Source of the DNA: Gemmatimonadales bacterium
Lineage (GTDB): Bacteria; Gemmatimonadota; Gemmatimonadetes; Longimicrobiales; Gaopeijiaceae
NCBI GenBank assembly: GCA_007695195.1
Contig: REEG01000140.1
Coordinates: 1-64,000, forward strand
DNA: 64,000 nt
Direction of reading: 5' to 3'
The position numbers and the translations under genes are program-made. This document shows, one piece after another, positions 51,644 to 61,887 of this stretch. How positions within the stretch are numbered: position 1 is the stretch's first letter; every line of letters begins with the position of its first letter. The notes beneath the pieces are model-generated. The model saw only the letters and a program-made list of their open reading frames with translations. It did no database searches and was not told the origin of the DNA.

Positions 51644-52735
51644 GTGTTCGCTGCCCCCCTCGCCGGCTCCGCCCTCGCAGCATCCCTCATCTGGGCCGTC
51701 GTGTGGCTACTGCTGACCCCGGCCGAGGCGCTGGCGTGGGGACCCGGGACCCATGTGGCGGTAGGGCAGGCGGTCCTCTCTTCGCTCCACCTCCTGCCCC
51801 CGGCCATCCGGACCGTACTGGAACGGAACCGGATCGCCTACCTCTACGGGTCGGTGGCGGCGGACATCTCCTTCGCCAAGAAGTACGCCGAGACGGGCCG
51901 ACACTCCCATCACTGGCATGTGGGAGAGGAGATCCTGGCGGCGGCGGACACCGAAGAGCTCCGTGCCGTGGCGCTGGGCTATCTGAGTCACCTGGCGGCC
52001 GACACCATCGCCCACAACATCTACGTTCCCAGACGGCTCCTCCTCACCTCCACCACCCAGGCGGTGGGTCACACGTACTGGGAACACCGCATGGATGTGG
52101 AGCTGGGGGACCGGTATGTGAAGCGGGCCAGGCGCATCGTCCTCCGCCACGACCACGAGGACGCGGATGAACTCTTTGATCGGGTTCTCTCCCGCACCCT
52201 CTTCTCGTTCCGGACAAACCGGCGGATCTTCCGCGGGATGATGGCCTTCCAGGACGACATGCGGTGGAAGCAGGTCTTCGACGAGATCCTGCGGCGCTCC
52301 CGCTTCGACCTCCCCCGGGAGCTCCGCGACCAGTACGTGCGCCACTCGTACGAGTCCGTCATGGACCGGTTGGCCCGGGGACACGCCGCCAGGGCCCGGG
52401 CCCTGGACCCTGTGGGAGAGCGGAACCTGAAGCTGGCCAAGCAGATCCGGCGAGAAGCGCTGGCCTCCTCGCGGGGGCGCCTCGATCATGAGGAACTCCT
52501 GGCCCGGGCCGATGAGTTCTTCCCCCTCCCGGGAGATCCCCTCATCTACCTTCCGCGGGCCCGTGACCTCACGGTTCCGGGGTTGGGGGCCGAGGTGCCC
52601 CCCCACATCCGCGCCGAACCCGGCTCCACCGTGCGGGCCTCCGATGCCCGGACTCGCGGGGGGAAGGAAGGAGGCGCCGACGGGGACCCGGACGGCGGGT
52701 CCACCGGGCCGGAGGATGGCGCCGGCGGGTCCTGA
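51644..52735 (+). CDS. Zinc-dependent phospholipase C-like secreted protein
   Basis: A 363-residue exported protein. The signal peptide (about 1-31) ends in AEALA, so the mature chain would begin with Trp (WGPGTH), and N-terminal Trp is a zinc ligand in the phospholipase C family. Candidate ligands continue in GSVAADISFAKKYAETGRHSHHWHVGEEIL and HLAADTIAHNIYV. It may hydrolyse phospholipids or act as a structural relative, as in many such bacterial proteins. Its last 60 residues are Gly/Asp-rich. GTG start without an obvious ribosome site. It follows the DUF948/YtxH pair on the same strand, suggesting an envelope function. Confidence 0.82.
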   Translation: MFAAPLAGSALAASLIWAVVWLLLTPAEALAWGPGTHVAVGQAVLSSLHLLPPAIRTVLERNRIAYLYGSVAADISFAKKYAETGRHSHHWHVGEEILAAADTEELRAVALGYLSHLAADTIAHNIYVPRRLLLTSTTQAVGHTYWEHRMDVELGDRYVKRARRIVLRHDHEDADELFDRVLSRTLFSFRTNRRIFRGMMAFQDDMRWKQVFDEILRRSRFDLPRELRDQYVRHSYESVMDRLARGHAARARALDPVGERNLKLAKQIRREALASSRGRLDHEELLARADEFFPLPGDPLIYLPRARDLTVPGLGAEVPPHIRAEPGSTVRASDARTRGGKEGGADGDPDGGSTGPEDGAGGS

Positions 52736-52820
52736 AGCGGGATGGCGCCATGGCTCGCTCTCCCGGCGGAACTCCGGAGAAGTGTTACCCGGCGTGCGAA
52801 CCGGCGCGGCCGGACGCGCC

Positions 52821-54371
52821 TCAGACCCCCTTCAACCGCGCCCCCAGGATCCGGGCCACTTCGCCGGGATCGGCCTTCCCCCGACTGCGCTTCATCACCT
52901 CGCCCATGAAGAAGCCCTGCAGCCGGCGCTCACCGGACCGGAACCGGGCCACCTCGTCGGGGTGGGCGGCCACGACCTCGTGGACCCATTCCTGGATCCT
53001 ACCGTCGTCCGAGACCTGGGCCAGCCCTTCGGCCTCCATGATGGCCTCGGGGGTCCCGGCGCCGCCGGCCCCGGACTCCACCATCCGCTCCAGGATGGTG
53101 CGGGCGGCGCGCCGGTTGACCCGCCCCTCCGACACCAGCGCCAGGAGTTCGGCCAGCCCCTCCGGCTCAAGACCCAGCGCCTCCACCTCCCGGCTCCGGG
53201 TGTTGGCTAGCGCCAGCACCGGCCCCATGACCCAGTTGGCCACCTCCTTGGCATCCCCGTCGGAGTGGGCCCGGACCACTGCCTCGTAGAAGTCGGCCAG
53301 GGGGCGGCGGGCGGTGAGGACCCCGGCGTCGTAGGCCGGGAGGCTGTAGGCCTCCACGAAACGGGTGCGGCGCGCCTCGGGGAGTTCGGGCAGGGCGTCC
53401 CGCGCCGCCTGGATCCACGCCGGGGACACCAGCACCGGGGGCAGATCGGGATCGGGGAAGTACCGGTAATCCTGGCTATCTTCCTTGCTTCGCATGGAGC
53501 GCACGGTCTGGCGGCGTTCATCCCAGAGAAGGGTCTCGTGGGTCACCTGCCCTCCGGAACGGACCAGCGCCACCTGCCGGGCAATCTCCACCTCCAGCGC
53601 CCGCTCGACGCCGGAGAAGGAATTGAGGTTCTTCAGTTCGGTCTTGGTCCCCAACTCCCGGCTTCCGCGGGGCCGGATGGAGACGTTGGCATCCACCCGG
53701 AGCGAGCCCTCCTCCATGTTGCAGTCCGATACGTCCAGGTACTCCAGGATCCGCTTGACCTGGTCCAGGTAGGCGCGCACCTGGGCCGGTGAGCGCAGAT
53801 CCGGCTCGGAGACCATCTCCACCAGCGGCGTGCCGGTGCGGTTCAGATCCACGGCGGTGCGGTCCGGAACCCGGTCGTGGATGGACTTACCGGCGTCCTC
53901 TTCCAGGTGCATGCGCCGGATCCGGACGGGGAAGGTTTCCTGGCCGTCCTCACCCATCCGCACCTCCAGGAGCCCACCGGTGGCCAGGGGCTCCTCGAAC
54001 TGGGAGATCTGGTATCCCTTGGGGAGGTCCGGGTAGAAGTAGTTCTTCCGCTCGAAGACGCTCCGCTGGTGGATGGTGCATCCGAACCCCAGCGCCGCCC
54101 GCATGGCCAGCTCCACCGCCTCCCGGTTCAGCACCGGGAGCGCACCGGGGAGCCCCAGGCAGACGGGGCAGACCCGGGTGTTGGGATCGACTCCGAACTC
54201 GGGAACGTCGGCGCAGAAGAGCTTCTCCCGGGTCCGGAGCTGTACGTGGATCTCCAGGCCGATGACCGCCTCCATCTCCCCTGCTGGATCGGGGTGCCAC
54301 TCCACCCCGGCCACGCTCGGGGCGGCGGCAGGGGCGGCGGTCCCCTTCTCCCCACCGGCCCGGCCCGTCAC
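52821..54371 (-). CDS. gatB: Aspartyl/glutamyl-tRNA amidotransferase subunit B
   Basis: A 516-residue kinase-like subunit that, with GatA and GatC, makes Gln-tRNA-Gln or Asn-tRNA-Asn by transamidation. It starts after a 30-residue tail with [19 protein letters not shown], followed by [41 protein letters not shown] and the Yqey-like C-terminal helical tail. The Cys residues of the zinc region (about residues 53 and 68-71) are present. The gene begins at GTG/ATG overlap with gatA stop (four bases). Confidence 0.95.
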   Translation of the reverse strand: MTGRAGGEKGTAAPAAAPSVAGVEWHPDPAGEMEAVIGLEIHVQLRTREKLFCADVPEFGVDPNTRVCPVCLGLPGALPVLNREAVELAMRAALGFGCTIHQRSVFERKNYFYPDLPKGYQISQFEEPLATGGLLEVRMGEDGQETFPVRIRRMHLEEDAGKSIHDRVPDRTAVDLNRTGTPLVEMVSEPDLRSPAQVRAYLDQVKRILEYLDVSDCNMEEGSLRVDANVSIRPRGSRELGTKTELKNLNSFSGVERALEVEIARQVALVRSGGQVTHETLLWDERRQTVRSMRSKEDSQDYRYFPDPDLPPVLVSPAWIQAARDALPELPEARRTRFVEAYSLPAYDAGVLTARRPLADFYEAVVRAHSDGDAKEVANWVMGPVLALANTRSREVEALGLEPEGLAELLALVSEGRVNRRAARTILERMVESGAGGAGTPEAIMEAEGLAQVSDDGRIQEWVHEVVAAHPDEVARFRSGERRLQGFFMGEVMKRSRGKADPGEVARILGARLKGV

Positions 54372-55861
54372 GCCCCACCTCCCAGGCTCTGCTCCAGCGT
54401 CCGGGCCGCCGCCAGGAGCGGGGCCTCGTGCCAGGCCGGGGCCAGGAGTTGCGCCCCGCAGGGGAGGCCGTGGGTCGTTCCCGCCGGCACCGACACGGCG
54501 GGGATCCCGGCCAGGTTGGCCGTCACGGTGAAGATGTCGGAGAGGTACATGGAGACGGGATCGTCGGAGCGCTCCCCCAGGGGGAAGGCCGGGGTGGGTG
54601 AGGTGGGGGTGAGGAGGACATCGACGCCGTCGGCCCAGACCCGGCGGAAATCCCGGGCGATGAGTGCCCGCACCCGCTGCGCCCGTCCGTAGTACTGATC
54701 GTGGTAGCCGGCGGAGAGCCCGAAGGTCCCCAGGATGATGCGTCGAACCACCTCGGGTCCGAAGCCGCGGGTTCGGGAGGCCTCATAGACCTCCTGGGTG
54801 GCCCGGGCCTCGGGGGAACGCACGCCGAATCGGACCCCGTCGTAGCGAGCCAGATTGGACGACGCCTCGGCGGTGGCCAGGACGTAGTAGGTGGGGACGG
54901 CGTACCGGGTGTGGGGAAGGGACACGCGCCGGATCTCGGCCCCTGCCTCTGCCAGATGCCGGGACGCCTCGTCCATTCGGGCCCGGATCTCCGGATCCAG
55001 GGAGTCGGGGACGTATTCGACGGGGATCCCCACCACCTTCCCTGCCACGCCGTCGTCCAGGTGGCCCATGAGGTCGGGGGCCGGAAGGGGGGCCGAGGTG
55101 GAATCCCGGGGGTCGTGGCCGGAGATGGCTTCCAGGAGGAGGGCGGCGTCGGCCACCGACGCACCGAAGGTTCCCACCTGATCCAGGGACGAGGCGAAGG
55201 CCACGAGGCCGTAGCGGCTCACCCGCCCGTAGGTGGGCTTCACCCCCACCACGCCGCAGAGCGCAGCGGGCTGCCGCACCGAACCCCCGGTGTCGGAGCC
55301 CAGGGCGCAGGGAACAACCCCGGCCGCCACTGCCGCCGCCGACCCGCCGGAGCTTCCCCCCGGCACGCGGGAAGGATCCCGGGGGTTGCGGGTGGGGCCG
55401 AACGCCGAGTTCTCGGTGGAGGAGCCCATGCCGAACTCGTCCAGGTTCGTCTTCCCCACCACCCGGCCGCCCCGGGCCCGGAGACGCCGCACCACGGTGG
55501 CCTCATACGGCGACCGGTAGCCCTCCAGGAAGCGGGAGGCGCAGGTGGTAGGAAGCTCCAGGGTACAGAGGTTGTCCTTCACCGCCACCGGAACTCCGGC
55601 CAGGGTGAGGTCCGGATCCCCGTCATCCGCAGCGGATCCGGGCTCCCGTGCGTCCCTGGAGTCGGAGTTGGGCGGCGGGCCGGACGCGGGCTCCGGATGG
55701 GAGTTCGCGCCGGAGTCGGAGAGGCTGAGGAAGGCGTGGATGCCCCGAGGCCCCGCGTCCGCCTCCCTGGCCCGGGCCAGGGCCTCCTCCAGGGGACGGT
55801 CCGCCGGGATCTCGCCTGCACGTACCCGGCGAGCGGTCTCCAGCGCCGATGCGGCCCTCAT
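54368..55861 (-). CDS. gatA: Aspartyl/glutamyl-tRNA amidotransferase subunit A
   Basis: A 497-residue amidase-signature enzyme that releases ammonia from glutamine. The catalytic Ser-Ser-Lys set is recognisable: Lys in [13 protein letters not shown], the serines in [16 protein letters not shown] and [14 protein letters not shown] Pro/Ser/Asp-rich stretch of about 35 residues sits between the N-terminal helices and the amidase fold. I start at ATG 55861, where homology begins; it overlaps gatC's stop by four bases. Confidence 0.95.
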   Translation of the reverse strand: MRAASALETARRVRAGEIPADRPLEEALARAREADAGPRGIHAFLSLSDSGANSHPEPASGPPPNSDSRDAREPGSAADDGDPDLTLAGVPVAVKDNLCTLELPTTCASRFLEGYRSPYEATVVRRLRARGGRVVGKTNLDEFGMGSSTENSAFGPTRNPRDPSRVPGGSSGGSAAAVAAGVVPCALGSDTGGSVRQPAALCGVVGVKPTYGRVSRYGLVAFASSLDQVGTFGASVADAALLLEAISGHDPRDSTSAPLPAPDLMGHLDDGVAGKVVGIPVEYVPDSLDPEIRARMDEASRHLAEAGAEIRRVSLPHTRYAVPTYYVLATAEASSNLARYDGVRFGVRSPEARATQEVYEASRTRGFGPEVVRRIILGTFGLSAGYHDQYYGRAQRVRALIARDFRRVWADGVDVLLTPTSPTPAFPLGERSDDPVSMYLSDIFTVTANLAGIPAVSVPAGTTHGLPCGAQLLAPAWHEAPLLAAARTLEQSLGGGA

Positions 55862-56211
55862 GCGCCGCCTTCCCGGGTGCCGTCCACGGCAGGGAGGCGG
55901 GGGACGAGGAAGAACCCCTCGGACCATTCCGGCGCCCGGTCGCCGGGGGCGCCGGAGGCCAGGGCGTCGGCCTCCAGTTCCACCTGGCGGAACACGCTTC
56001 CGGAATCCGGAACCGGTGGGGCGTCCGGACCGTGGAAGGGCGGTGGGAGGACCAACCCCTCCTCCGCCTCGGACACATCCACCTCCATGAGGGTGTCCAC
56101 ATGGGCCAGGATCCCGGTGAGTTCGGCGTCCAGCCGGTCCGCCGCGTCATCATCGAGCCGGATCCGGGCCAGCGCCGCGATCCGTTGAACCTCGTCTCGT
56201 CCCACCGACAT
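55858..56211 (-). CDS. gatC: Aspartyl/glutamyl-tRNA amidotransferase subunit C
   Basis: A 117-residue stabilising subunit of GatCAB. The N-terminal helical region [21 protein letters not shown] is typical, followed by a helix ([20 protein letters not shown]) and a loosely ordered segment that ends [13 protein letters not shown], the family's usual FFVVPRV-like finish. The ATG at 56211 begins the conserved part. gatC is the first gene of the gatCAB unit, 70 bases after pcrA's stop. Confidence 0.92.
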   Translation of the reverse strand: MSVGRDEVQRIAALARIRLDDDAADRLDAELTGILAHVDTLMEVDVSEAEEGLVLPPPFHGPDAPPVPDSGSVFRQVELEADALASGAPGDRAPEWSEGFFLVPRLPAVDGTREGGA

Positions 56212-56280
56212 GGTCGTCTCCGCTTCAGGTGGAATGGGCGGCTCACCCTCACGGGCGGCTCCCCTGGAACTTGCCATTGG

Positions 56281-58602
56281 TCAGAAGTCCTTCTCGAGCC
56301 GGGCATACCGCGCCAGTAGCTTCTTCCGGCCCACGGTGTCGAAATCCACCACCACCTTCACATCCCTGCCGAATCCGGTGACCTCGTGGACCGTTCCGGA
56401 GCCGAAGCTGTCATGCCGGACCCGTTCGCCCCGCACCAGGTGCGGTAGGTCCTGGTTCAGCTCATCGTCGGAGATCCCCGACCCGGCCCGGGCCTCGCTC
56501 CGGGAGCCGGCCGACCCCGCCCCGCCGCCGAAGCCCCCCCGTCGCAGATTGCTCCCGAACGCCTCCGGATCTCCGCCGGACGGGCCCCGGCTCATGGCCC
56601 TTCGTTCCCGCTCCAGACGAGGGGTGCGCCGCTCTTCCAGCAGCGCCTCGGGAACGTCCTGGACGAACGATGAGAGCGACCCGAACATGAAGTCGCCGGC
56701 GCGCCGACGCTCCCGGGCCCACGAGAGAAAGAGCTTGGCCTCGGCCCGGGTGATCCCCACGTAGAAGAGGCGGCGCTCCTCTTCCAGCTGCGCCGGGTCG
56801 TCGTAGGCTCGCCCCAGGGGGAAGAGCCCTTCCTCGAGGCCGGCGATGAAGACCACCGGGAACTCCAGCCCCTTGGCGTTGTGGAGGGTCATGAGGGTGA
56901 CGGCATCGGAATCGGGGTCGTGCCGGTCCACATCGGTGATGAGGGCTACATGCTGGAGAAAGAGGTCCAGCTCGGTGAAGTGGTCCGGCGGCCCGTCTTC
57001 CCAGACCTCCACCCGCTGGGCGTCGAAGTCCATGGCCCCGGCCACCAGCTCCTTCACGTTCTCGGCCCGATCCTCGCCGTCGGGGCCCTCGTCCAGGAGG
57101 TGGGTGATGAAGTCCAGCTCCTCCACCAACTCTTCCAGGAGGGGACCCACCGACAGCGACGCGGCGCGGGCGCTGAAGCGCTGGATGAGTTCTGCGAAGC
57201 GCTGGATCCCCCGGACGCCGCCTTTGTGGAGGTCCGGCACTTCGTCGGCCCGCTTCGCCGCCTCGAGAAGGGAGAGCCCCTGATCCAGCGCCCACGCCAC
57301 CAGGCGTTCCTGGCTGGTCCGACCGACCCCTCGCTTGGGCACATTGACGACCCGCTCCAGCGCTGCCGAATCCCGGGGGTTCGAGATGAGGCGGAGGTAG
57401 GCCAGGACGTCCTGGATCTCCCGGCGTTCGTAGAAGCGCACGCCTCCCACGATCTGGTAGGGCACGCCGCGACGGCGGAAGGCGTCTTCCAGCGCCCGGG
57501 ACTGGGCGTTGGTCCGGTAGAGGATGGCGAAGTTCCGGTACCGGTCGGCGTCCCCTTCCCGGAGTCGGGTCTCGATCTCCTCCACGATCCACCCCGCTTC
57601 GTCCCGCTCATCGGCGCACTGAACCAGGGTGAGGCGCTCCCCTGCCTCCCGGTCGGTACGGAGGGTCTTCTCCTTCCGATTGAGGTTGCGGCGGATCACC
57701 TCGTTGGCCGCCGAGAGGATGTTGGCGCTGGAGCGGTAGTTCCGTTCAAGGCGCACCACATGGGCGCCGGGGAAGGAGCGCTCGAATTCCAGGATGTTGG
57801 AGATGTCGGCGCCCCGCCACCCGTAGATGCTCTGGTCGTCGTCACCCACCACCATGAGGTTCCCGTGGCCCCGGCCCAGGAGCTCCACGAAGCGGAACTG
57901 GGCGTGATTCGTGTCCTGGTACTCGTCCACCAGGATGAAGGCGAAGCGCTCACGATACCTCGCCAGCACATTCTCGTGCTCCGTCAGGAGCTCCACCGGC
58001 TTCACCAGGAGATCGTCGAAGTCGAAGGCGTTCTGGTCCCGGAGGGAGGCCTGGTAGCTCGGGTAGATCCGGGCCACGTTCCGGAGGAAGAAGTCGAAGC
58101 CATCCCCGTGTTGCTCGGCGAAGGCGCCGGGGGTGATGAGCTGGTTCTTGGCGTCGGAGATGGCGGAACGAACCGCCTTGGGCTTCCACCGCTTCGGATC
58201 CAGCTGCTCGCGCTCCAGGGCGCGCTTGATCTCGCGGAGACTCTCTTCGGCGTCGAAGATGGTAAAGGCCGGATCCCACCCCATGAGTTCGGCGTGGCGA
58301 CGAAGGAATCGCGCCCCCAGGGAGTGGAAGGTCCCGATCCACGATCCCACCGGGTCCCTCCCGAGCTGTGCCCGGATCCGTTCCCGCATCTCGCCGGCAG
58401 CCTTGTTGGTGAAGGTGACGGCCAGGATCCGGTCCGGCGGCACCCCATGCTCCTGGATCAGCCGGCTGACACGGCTGGTGAGGACGCGGGTCTTCCCGGA
58501 ACCCGCACCGGCCAGCACCAGGAGAGGCCCTTCCACATGCTCCACCGCAGCGCGCTGCTCCGGGTTGAGGCCGCTGGATGTGGGGGGGAGAGTGGGGGCC
58601 AT
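56281..58602 (-). CDS. pcrA: UvrD/PcrA-type DNA helicase
   Basis: A 773-residue superfamily 1A 3'-5' DNA helicase active in repair and plasmid or replication-related unwinding. Motifs in order are LAGAGSGKTRVLTSRVSRL (Walker A), VTFTNKAAGEM (Ia), VDEYQDTNHAQF (Walker B), GDDDQSIYGWRGAD (III), LERNYRSS (IV), VTLMTLHNAKGLEFPVVFIAGL (V) and EEERRLFYVGITRAEAKLFLSWA (VI). The C-terminus carries the PcrA-like Tudor-type KVVVDFD segment after a Gly-rich linker. ATG at 58602 fits. Confidence 0.96.
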   Translation of the reverse strand: MAPTLPPTSSGLNPEQRAAVEHVEGPLLVLAGAGSGKTRVLTSRVSRLIQEHGVPPDRILAVTFTNKAAGEMRERIRAQLGRDPVGSWIGTFHSLGARFLRRHAELMGWDPAFTIFDAEESLREIKRALEREQLDPKRWKPKAVRSAISDAKNQLITPGAFAEQHGDGFDFFLRNVARIYPSYQASLRDQNAFDFDDLLVKPVELLTEHENVLARYRERFAFILVDEYQDTNHAQFRFVELLGRGHGNLMVVGDDDQSIYGWRGADISNILEFERSFPGAHVVRLERNYRSSANILSAANEVIRRNLNRKEKTLRTDREAGERLTLVQCADERDEAGWIVEEIETRLREGDADRYRNFAILYRTNAQSRALEDAFRRRGVPYQIVGGVRFYERREIQDVLAYLRLISNPRDSAALERVVNVPKRGVGRTSQERLVAWALDQGLSLLEAAKRADEVPDLHKGGVRGIQRFAELIQRFSARAASLSVGPLLEELVEELDFITHLLDEGPDGEDRAENVKELVAGAMDFDAQRVEVWEDGPPDHFTELDLFLQHVALITDVDRHDPDSDAVTLMTLHNAKGLEFPVVFIAGLEEGLFPLGRAYDDPAQLEEERRLFYVGITRAEAKLFLSWARERRRAGDFMFGSLSSFVQDVPEALLEERRTPRLERERRAMSRGPSGGDPEAFGSNLRRGGFGGGAGSAGSRSEARAGSGISDDELNQDLPHLVRGERVRHDSFGSGTVHEVTGFGRDVKVVVDFDTVGRKKLLARYARLEKDF

Positions 58603-58687
58603 GGTGGTGGGTCGGGTGAGGGTCGCTTCGGGACGAGTGGGGAATCTGGCAACGGCCGGCCCGGAGGTCGACCCCCCGGGCGCCGGT

Positions 58688-59878
58688 TCAGCTCTGTTCG
58701 GGGGTGGCCACCGGCAGCCGGATCCGGAAGACGGTGCCTTCCGAGCCGGTCTGATGGAGCTCTATGGTCCCGCCGTGGATCCGCTGCACAATCCGCCGCG
58801 TCAGGGAGAGGCCCACGCCCCAGCCCGCCGACTTGGTGGACACACCGGGATCAAAGAGACGATCACGGACGGCGGGATCCACGCCGGGTCCGTCGTCCGC
58901 CACCTGAAGCACAACGTGGCCACCATCGTCGGCGAAGGCTTCGATGGTGATGTTGCCCCCCTTCCCCGCCAGGGCGTCCAGGGAGTTCTTCACCAGATTT
59001 TCCAGGGCCCACACAAGGAGCACCGCGTTGCCCCGGATCGGGGGAAGGCTCCGCTCCATCTCCACATCCAGCCGCACGCCGGCCCCGAGGCGGGGAATCC
59101 GCGACCGCAGGTACCCCTCCATGGAGCGGACCACCTCATCCAGCGCCAACGCCTCCAGTTCCGTGTCCCGGCCGATGAGCTCGAAGCGCCGGCTCACCCG
59201 CTCCAGTCGTTCCAGATCCTGGGCGATCTCCCGGGCGATCTCCTCTTCGCTCAACCCTCCGGGACGTCGATCGGGCCCGAGGCGGAGGAGCTCCAGCCAC
59301 CCCTGTAGCGACGAAATGGGAGTCCCGAGCTGGTGGGCCAACTCCCGGGCCATGGCGGTCCACGCCCGATCTTCGTCGGCCTTCCGCTGGGATCGGATGA
59401 CCACGATTCCAATCAGGAAGGTCAGGAGGAGCCCGGACGCCTGGAGCCAGGGGATCCAACGCAGCCGCTGAAGCTCCGGAGGATCTCCGTAGAAGATGAA
59501 GGACTCGTCGGTCTGGGCCACCGGCGGATTGCGCTCCGCCAGGCGGCCGGTGAATTCCCGGACCCGGAGTTGTCCCTCGGGAGATGCAAGATCAGCCTCG
59601 AACGGCAGATTCACCGCGGATTGTATGGTATCGCCGGGACCGGCCAGCACCAGGGGTACCCCCGACTCCACAATGATCCGCTGCAGGTTCACCAACGCCT
59701 CGTCGGCCCGCAGCGGATCCTGGGATGCCATCCCCGTTTGCACCTCGGCGAACATGCGGGTCAGGGTGGCGGCATCGTCCCGAAACACGTTGATGACGCG
59801 CTCGGTGTAGAGCAGATACCATCCCAGAAGCGCCACGAAGAGGAGGGCGAGGATCCCGGTCCATCGGCTCCGGGACAC
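58688..59878 (-). CDS. Membrane-bound sensor histidine kinase
   Basis: A 396-residue two-component sensor. Helices at about 9-23 and 144-161 bracket a roughly 120-residue periplasmic sensing region. The dimerisation and phosphoacceptor helix has His 182 in ARELAHQLGTPISSLQGW, a variant of the usual H-box. The ATPase domain has NLVKNSLDALAG (N), ADDGPGVDPAVRDRLFDPGVSTK (G1/F) and GWGVGLSLTRRIVQRIHGG (G2). No response regulator adjoins on this strand; the candidate partner is the lone receiver at 62004. The signal sensed is unknown. Confidence 0.92.
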   Translation of the reverse strand: MSRSRWTGILALLFVALLGWYLLYTERVINVFRDDAATLTRMFAEVQTGMASQDPLRADEALVNLQRIIVESGVPLVLAGPGDTIQSAVNLPFEADLASPEGQLRVREFTGRLAERNPPVAQTDESFIFYGDPPELQRLRWIPWLQASGLLLTFLIGIVVIRSQRKADEDRAWTAMARELAHQLGTPISSLQGWLELLRLGPDRRPGGLSEEEIAREIAQDLERLERVSRRFELIGRDTELEALALDEVVRSMEGYLRSRIPRLGAGVRLDVEMERSLPPIRGNAVLLVWALENLVKNSLDALAGKGGNITIEAFADDGGHVVLQVADDGPGVDPAVRDRLFDPGVSTKSAGWGVGLSLTRRIVQRIHGGTIELHQTGSEGTVFRIRLPVATPEQS

Positions 59879-59893
59879 GGGGCGCCCTCGCCC

Positions 59894-61171
59894 TCAGGCC
59901 CGAATGTGGTCCGAGCCGAACCGATCGGCGAGCTCGGCCGGGAGCCCGATGGACCCGTCCTCCCGCTGTCCCACTTCCCACAGCGCTACCATCAATCGGG
60001 GGAGGGCCAGGGCCGAACCGTTGAGGGTGTGGACGAACTCGGGCTTCTCCCCGTGCGCGGGTCGGAAGCGCAGGTTCGCCCTGCGGGCCTGGTAGTCGGT
60101 GAAAACGCTGCAACTGGAGACTTCGAGCCACTGCTCGACCCCCGGTGCCCACACCTCCAGATCGTAGGTCATGGCCGAGGAGAATCCCAGATCTCCCGTG
60201 GCGAGGCGAACCACCCGGTACGCCAGTCCCAACCGCTGGAGAATGCTCTCGGCCTCGGCGGTAAGCTCTTCCAACGCCTCACGGCTGCGCTCGGGTCGCT
60301 CGTAGCGGACCAGTTCGACCTTGTCGAACTGGTGGACGCGGAGAAGTCCCCGGGTATCCTTCCCGGCGGCGCCGGCCTCGCGCCGGAAGCACGGCGAGTA
60401 CGCCGTGTATCGGAGGGGAAGGTCATCGGGCCCGAGAAGAGCATCCCGATGAAGATTGGTGATGGGGACCTCGGCGGTGGGGATGAGCCAGAGGTCATCC
60501 CGCTCGGTCTGGTACGATTCGTCCCCGAACTTGGGAAGCTGGCCGGTACCCTCCAGCGCCTCCCGCTTCACCAGATAGGGAACCCGGAGTTCCCGATACC
60601 CATGCTCCCGGGTGTGGATCTCCAGCATCCAGTCGATGAGGATTCGCTGAAGGCGTGCGCCTTCGCCCACCAGGACCGGGAAGCCGGAGCCGGAGATGCG
60701 GGCTCCCCCCTGGAGATCCAGGAGACCCAGCGACTCGCCCAACTCCCAGTGGGGACGGGCGTCGAAGGGGTGGTGCACCGGCTCGCCCCACTCTCGCATG
60801 AGCTCGTTGGCGGACTCATCCCCTTCGGGCACCTCCGCCAGCGGCAGGTTCGGGGTGGCCAGGAGAAGTTCCTGGATCCGTTCGTCCGCCTCGCCAACCC
60901 GGGCCTCCAGTTCACCGATCTCGCCACCCACCTCCCGCATCTCGGCGATGAGGTCGTCCGCGGGCTCTCCGGCACGCTTCCGCTCACCGATCACACGGGA
61001 GACGTCGTTTCTCCGGGCCCTGAGCTCGTCACCACGGCTGATGGCATCCCGGCGGACCGTATCAAGATCCAGGATCTCGTCGAGAAAACCGGCTCCACCG
61101 GCATCTCCCCGGCGGGCCAGTGCGGCTCGAATGGGCTCCGGGTTCCGACGGATCTCCTTGAGATCGAGCAT
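59894..61171 (-). CDS. serS: Seryl-tRNA synthetase
   Basis: A 425-residue class II synthetase that charges tRNA-Ser. It has the long N-terminal coiled coil (LRARRNDVSRVIGERKRAGEPADDL...), and the catalytic domain shows motif 1 around GSGFPVLVGEGARLQRILIDWML, motif 2 at SPCFRREAGAAGKDTRGLLRVHQFDKVELV and motif 3 at LNGSALALPRLMVALWE. I start at ATG 61171, where MLDLKEIRRNPE begins. The lipoprotein gene ends 20 bases upstream, so they are likely cotranscribed. Confidence 0.96.
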   Translation of the reverse strand: MLDLKEIRRNPEPIRAALARRGDAGGAGFLDEILDLDTVRRDAISRGDELRARRNDVSRVIGERKRAGEPADDLIAEMREVGGEIGELEARVGEADERIQELLLATPNLPLAEVPEGDESANELMREWGEPVHHPFDARPHWELGESLGLLDLQGGARISGSGFPVLVGEGARLQRILIDWMLEIHTREHGYRELRVPYLVKREALEGTGQLPKFGDESYQTERDDLWLIPTAEVPITNLHRDALLGPDDLPLRYTAYSPCFRREAGAAGKDTRGLLRVHQFDKVELVRYERPERSREALEELTAEAESILQRLGLAYRVVRLATGDLGFSSAMTYDLEVWAPGVEQWLEVSSCSVFTDYQARRANLRFRPAHGEKPEFVHTLNGSALALPRLMVALWEVGQREDGSIGLPAELADRFGSDHIRA

Positions 61172-61191
61172 GTAGGGTTCGCTGTTCTGGG

Positions 61192-61758
61192 TCAGTTGTT
61201 GCGCGGAACGAGCCGGCGGCTGTTGCACTCGGGGCTCGTATCGTGACGGAAGATGAGCACCCCATCCTCGGACCGCAGCCCTACCACCTCAAGCTTCCCG
61301 TAGTAGGTGCAGATCTGGCCGAAACGGCCCCGCTGCTCGTGGGTCCGCACCGCATAGGTGTTCCCGACCTGGAGCGGAACCGGGTCGCGGGTGATGTAGA
61401 GGGTGGTGTCCGAGGGTGCTTCCCGGAGCTCTTCGAAGGAGACGCCGGGCATGGGAGCAATGGCTGCCTGCGAGGTCACGCCCAGAGCCCTCGGGGGCAG
61501 AAGAACCAGCGACCCACCCTGTCGATCCACGGCGAAATCCCAGCGCCCCTGGGTCTGGGGGCTCTCGAGAACCACGCGGCGGCGCTGGAGCATGTCGAAG
61601 GCCGACGGGCGGTTCAGCTCCTGCCGGTCCATGGCGTAGAGCGTGGTCTCGGCCGGATTCTCCGACCACTGGATCTGGAACGGATCGTCTCCACACGCCG
61701 TAGCGGTGAAGAGCAGACCGATCCAAAGGAAGAGGAGGACGAGGAGACGACGGTTCAC
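61192..61758 (-). CDS. Putative lipoprotein upstream of serS
   Basis: A 188-residue exported protein. The signal peptide RRLLVLLFLWIGLLFTATAC ends in a lipobox whose Cys should be lipidated. The mature chain alternates hydrophobic strands such as GSLVLLPPRALGVTSQAA and TLYITRDPVPLQVGNTYAVRT, so a beta-rich periplasmic fold is likely. GTG start with GGGAG nine bases upstream; the open frame to 61827 has no signal-like sequence. Its own consensus promoter is at 61836-61865. No domain is recognised. Confidence 0.72.
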   Translation of the reverse strand: MNRRLLVLLFLWIGLLFTATACGDDPFQIQWSENPAETTLYAMDRQELNRPSAFDMLQRRRVVLESPQTQGRWDFAVDRQGGSLVLLPPRALGVTSQAAIAPMPGVSFEELREAPSDTTLYITRDPVPLQVGNTYAVRTHEQRGRFGQICTYYGKLEVVGLRSEDGVLIFRHDTSPECNSRRLVPRNN

Positions 61759-61835
61759 GATGGGAGACTCCCGGGAAAAATCGGACCCACGCTGGGCTGG
61801 ACCCCAAGAACGGAGGGCCGGAAACACGACCCGGA

Positions 61836-61865
61836 ATCGTACCCTGGGATCGCCTCTGGTGTCAA
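61836..61865 (-). promoter_or_regulatory. Consensus sigma-70 promoter for the lipoprotein-serS operon
   Basis: Minus-strand TTGACA (61860-61865, perfect) and TACGAT (61836-61841) are 18 bases apart. Initiation near 61829 leaves a 70-base leader before the lipoprotein start (61758). Confidence 0.75.
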
Positions 61866-61887
61866 CCCTGGAAATGCCGCGTGGTTC

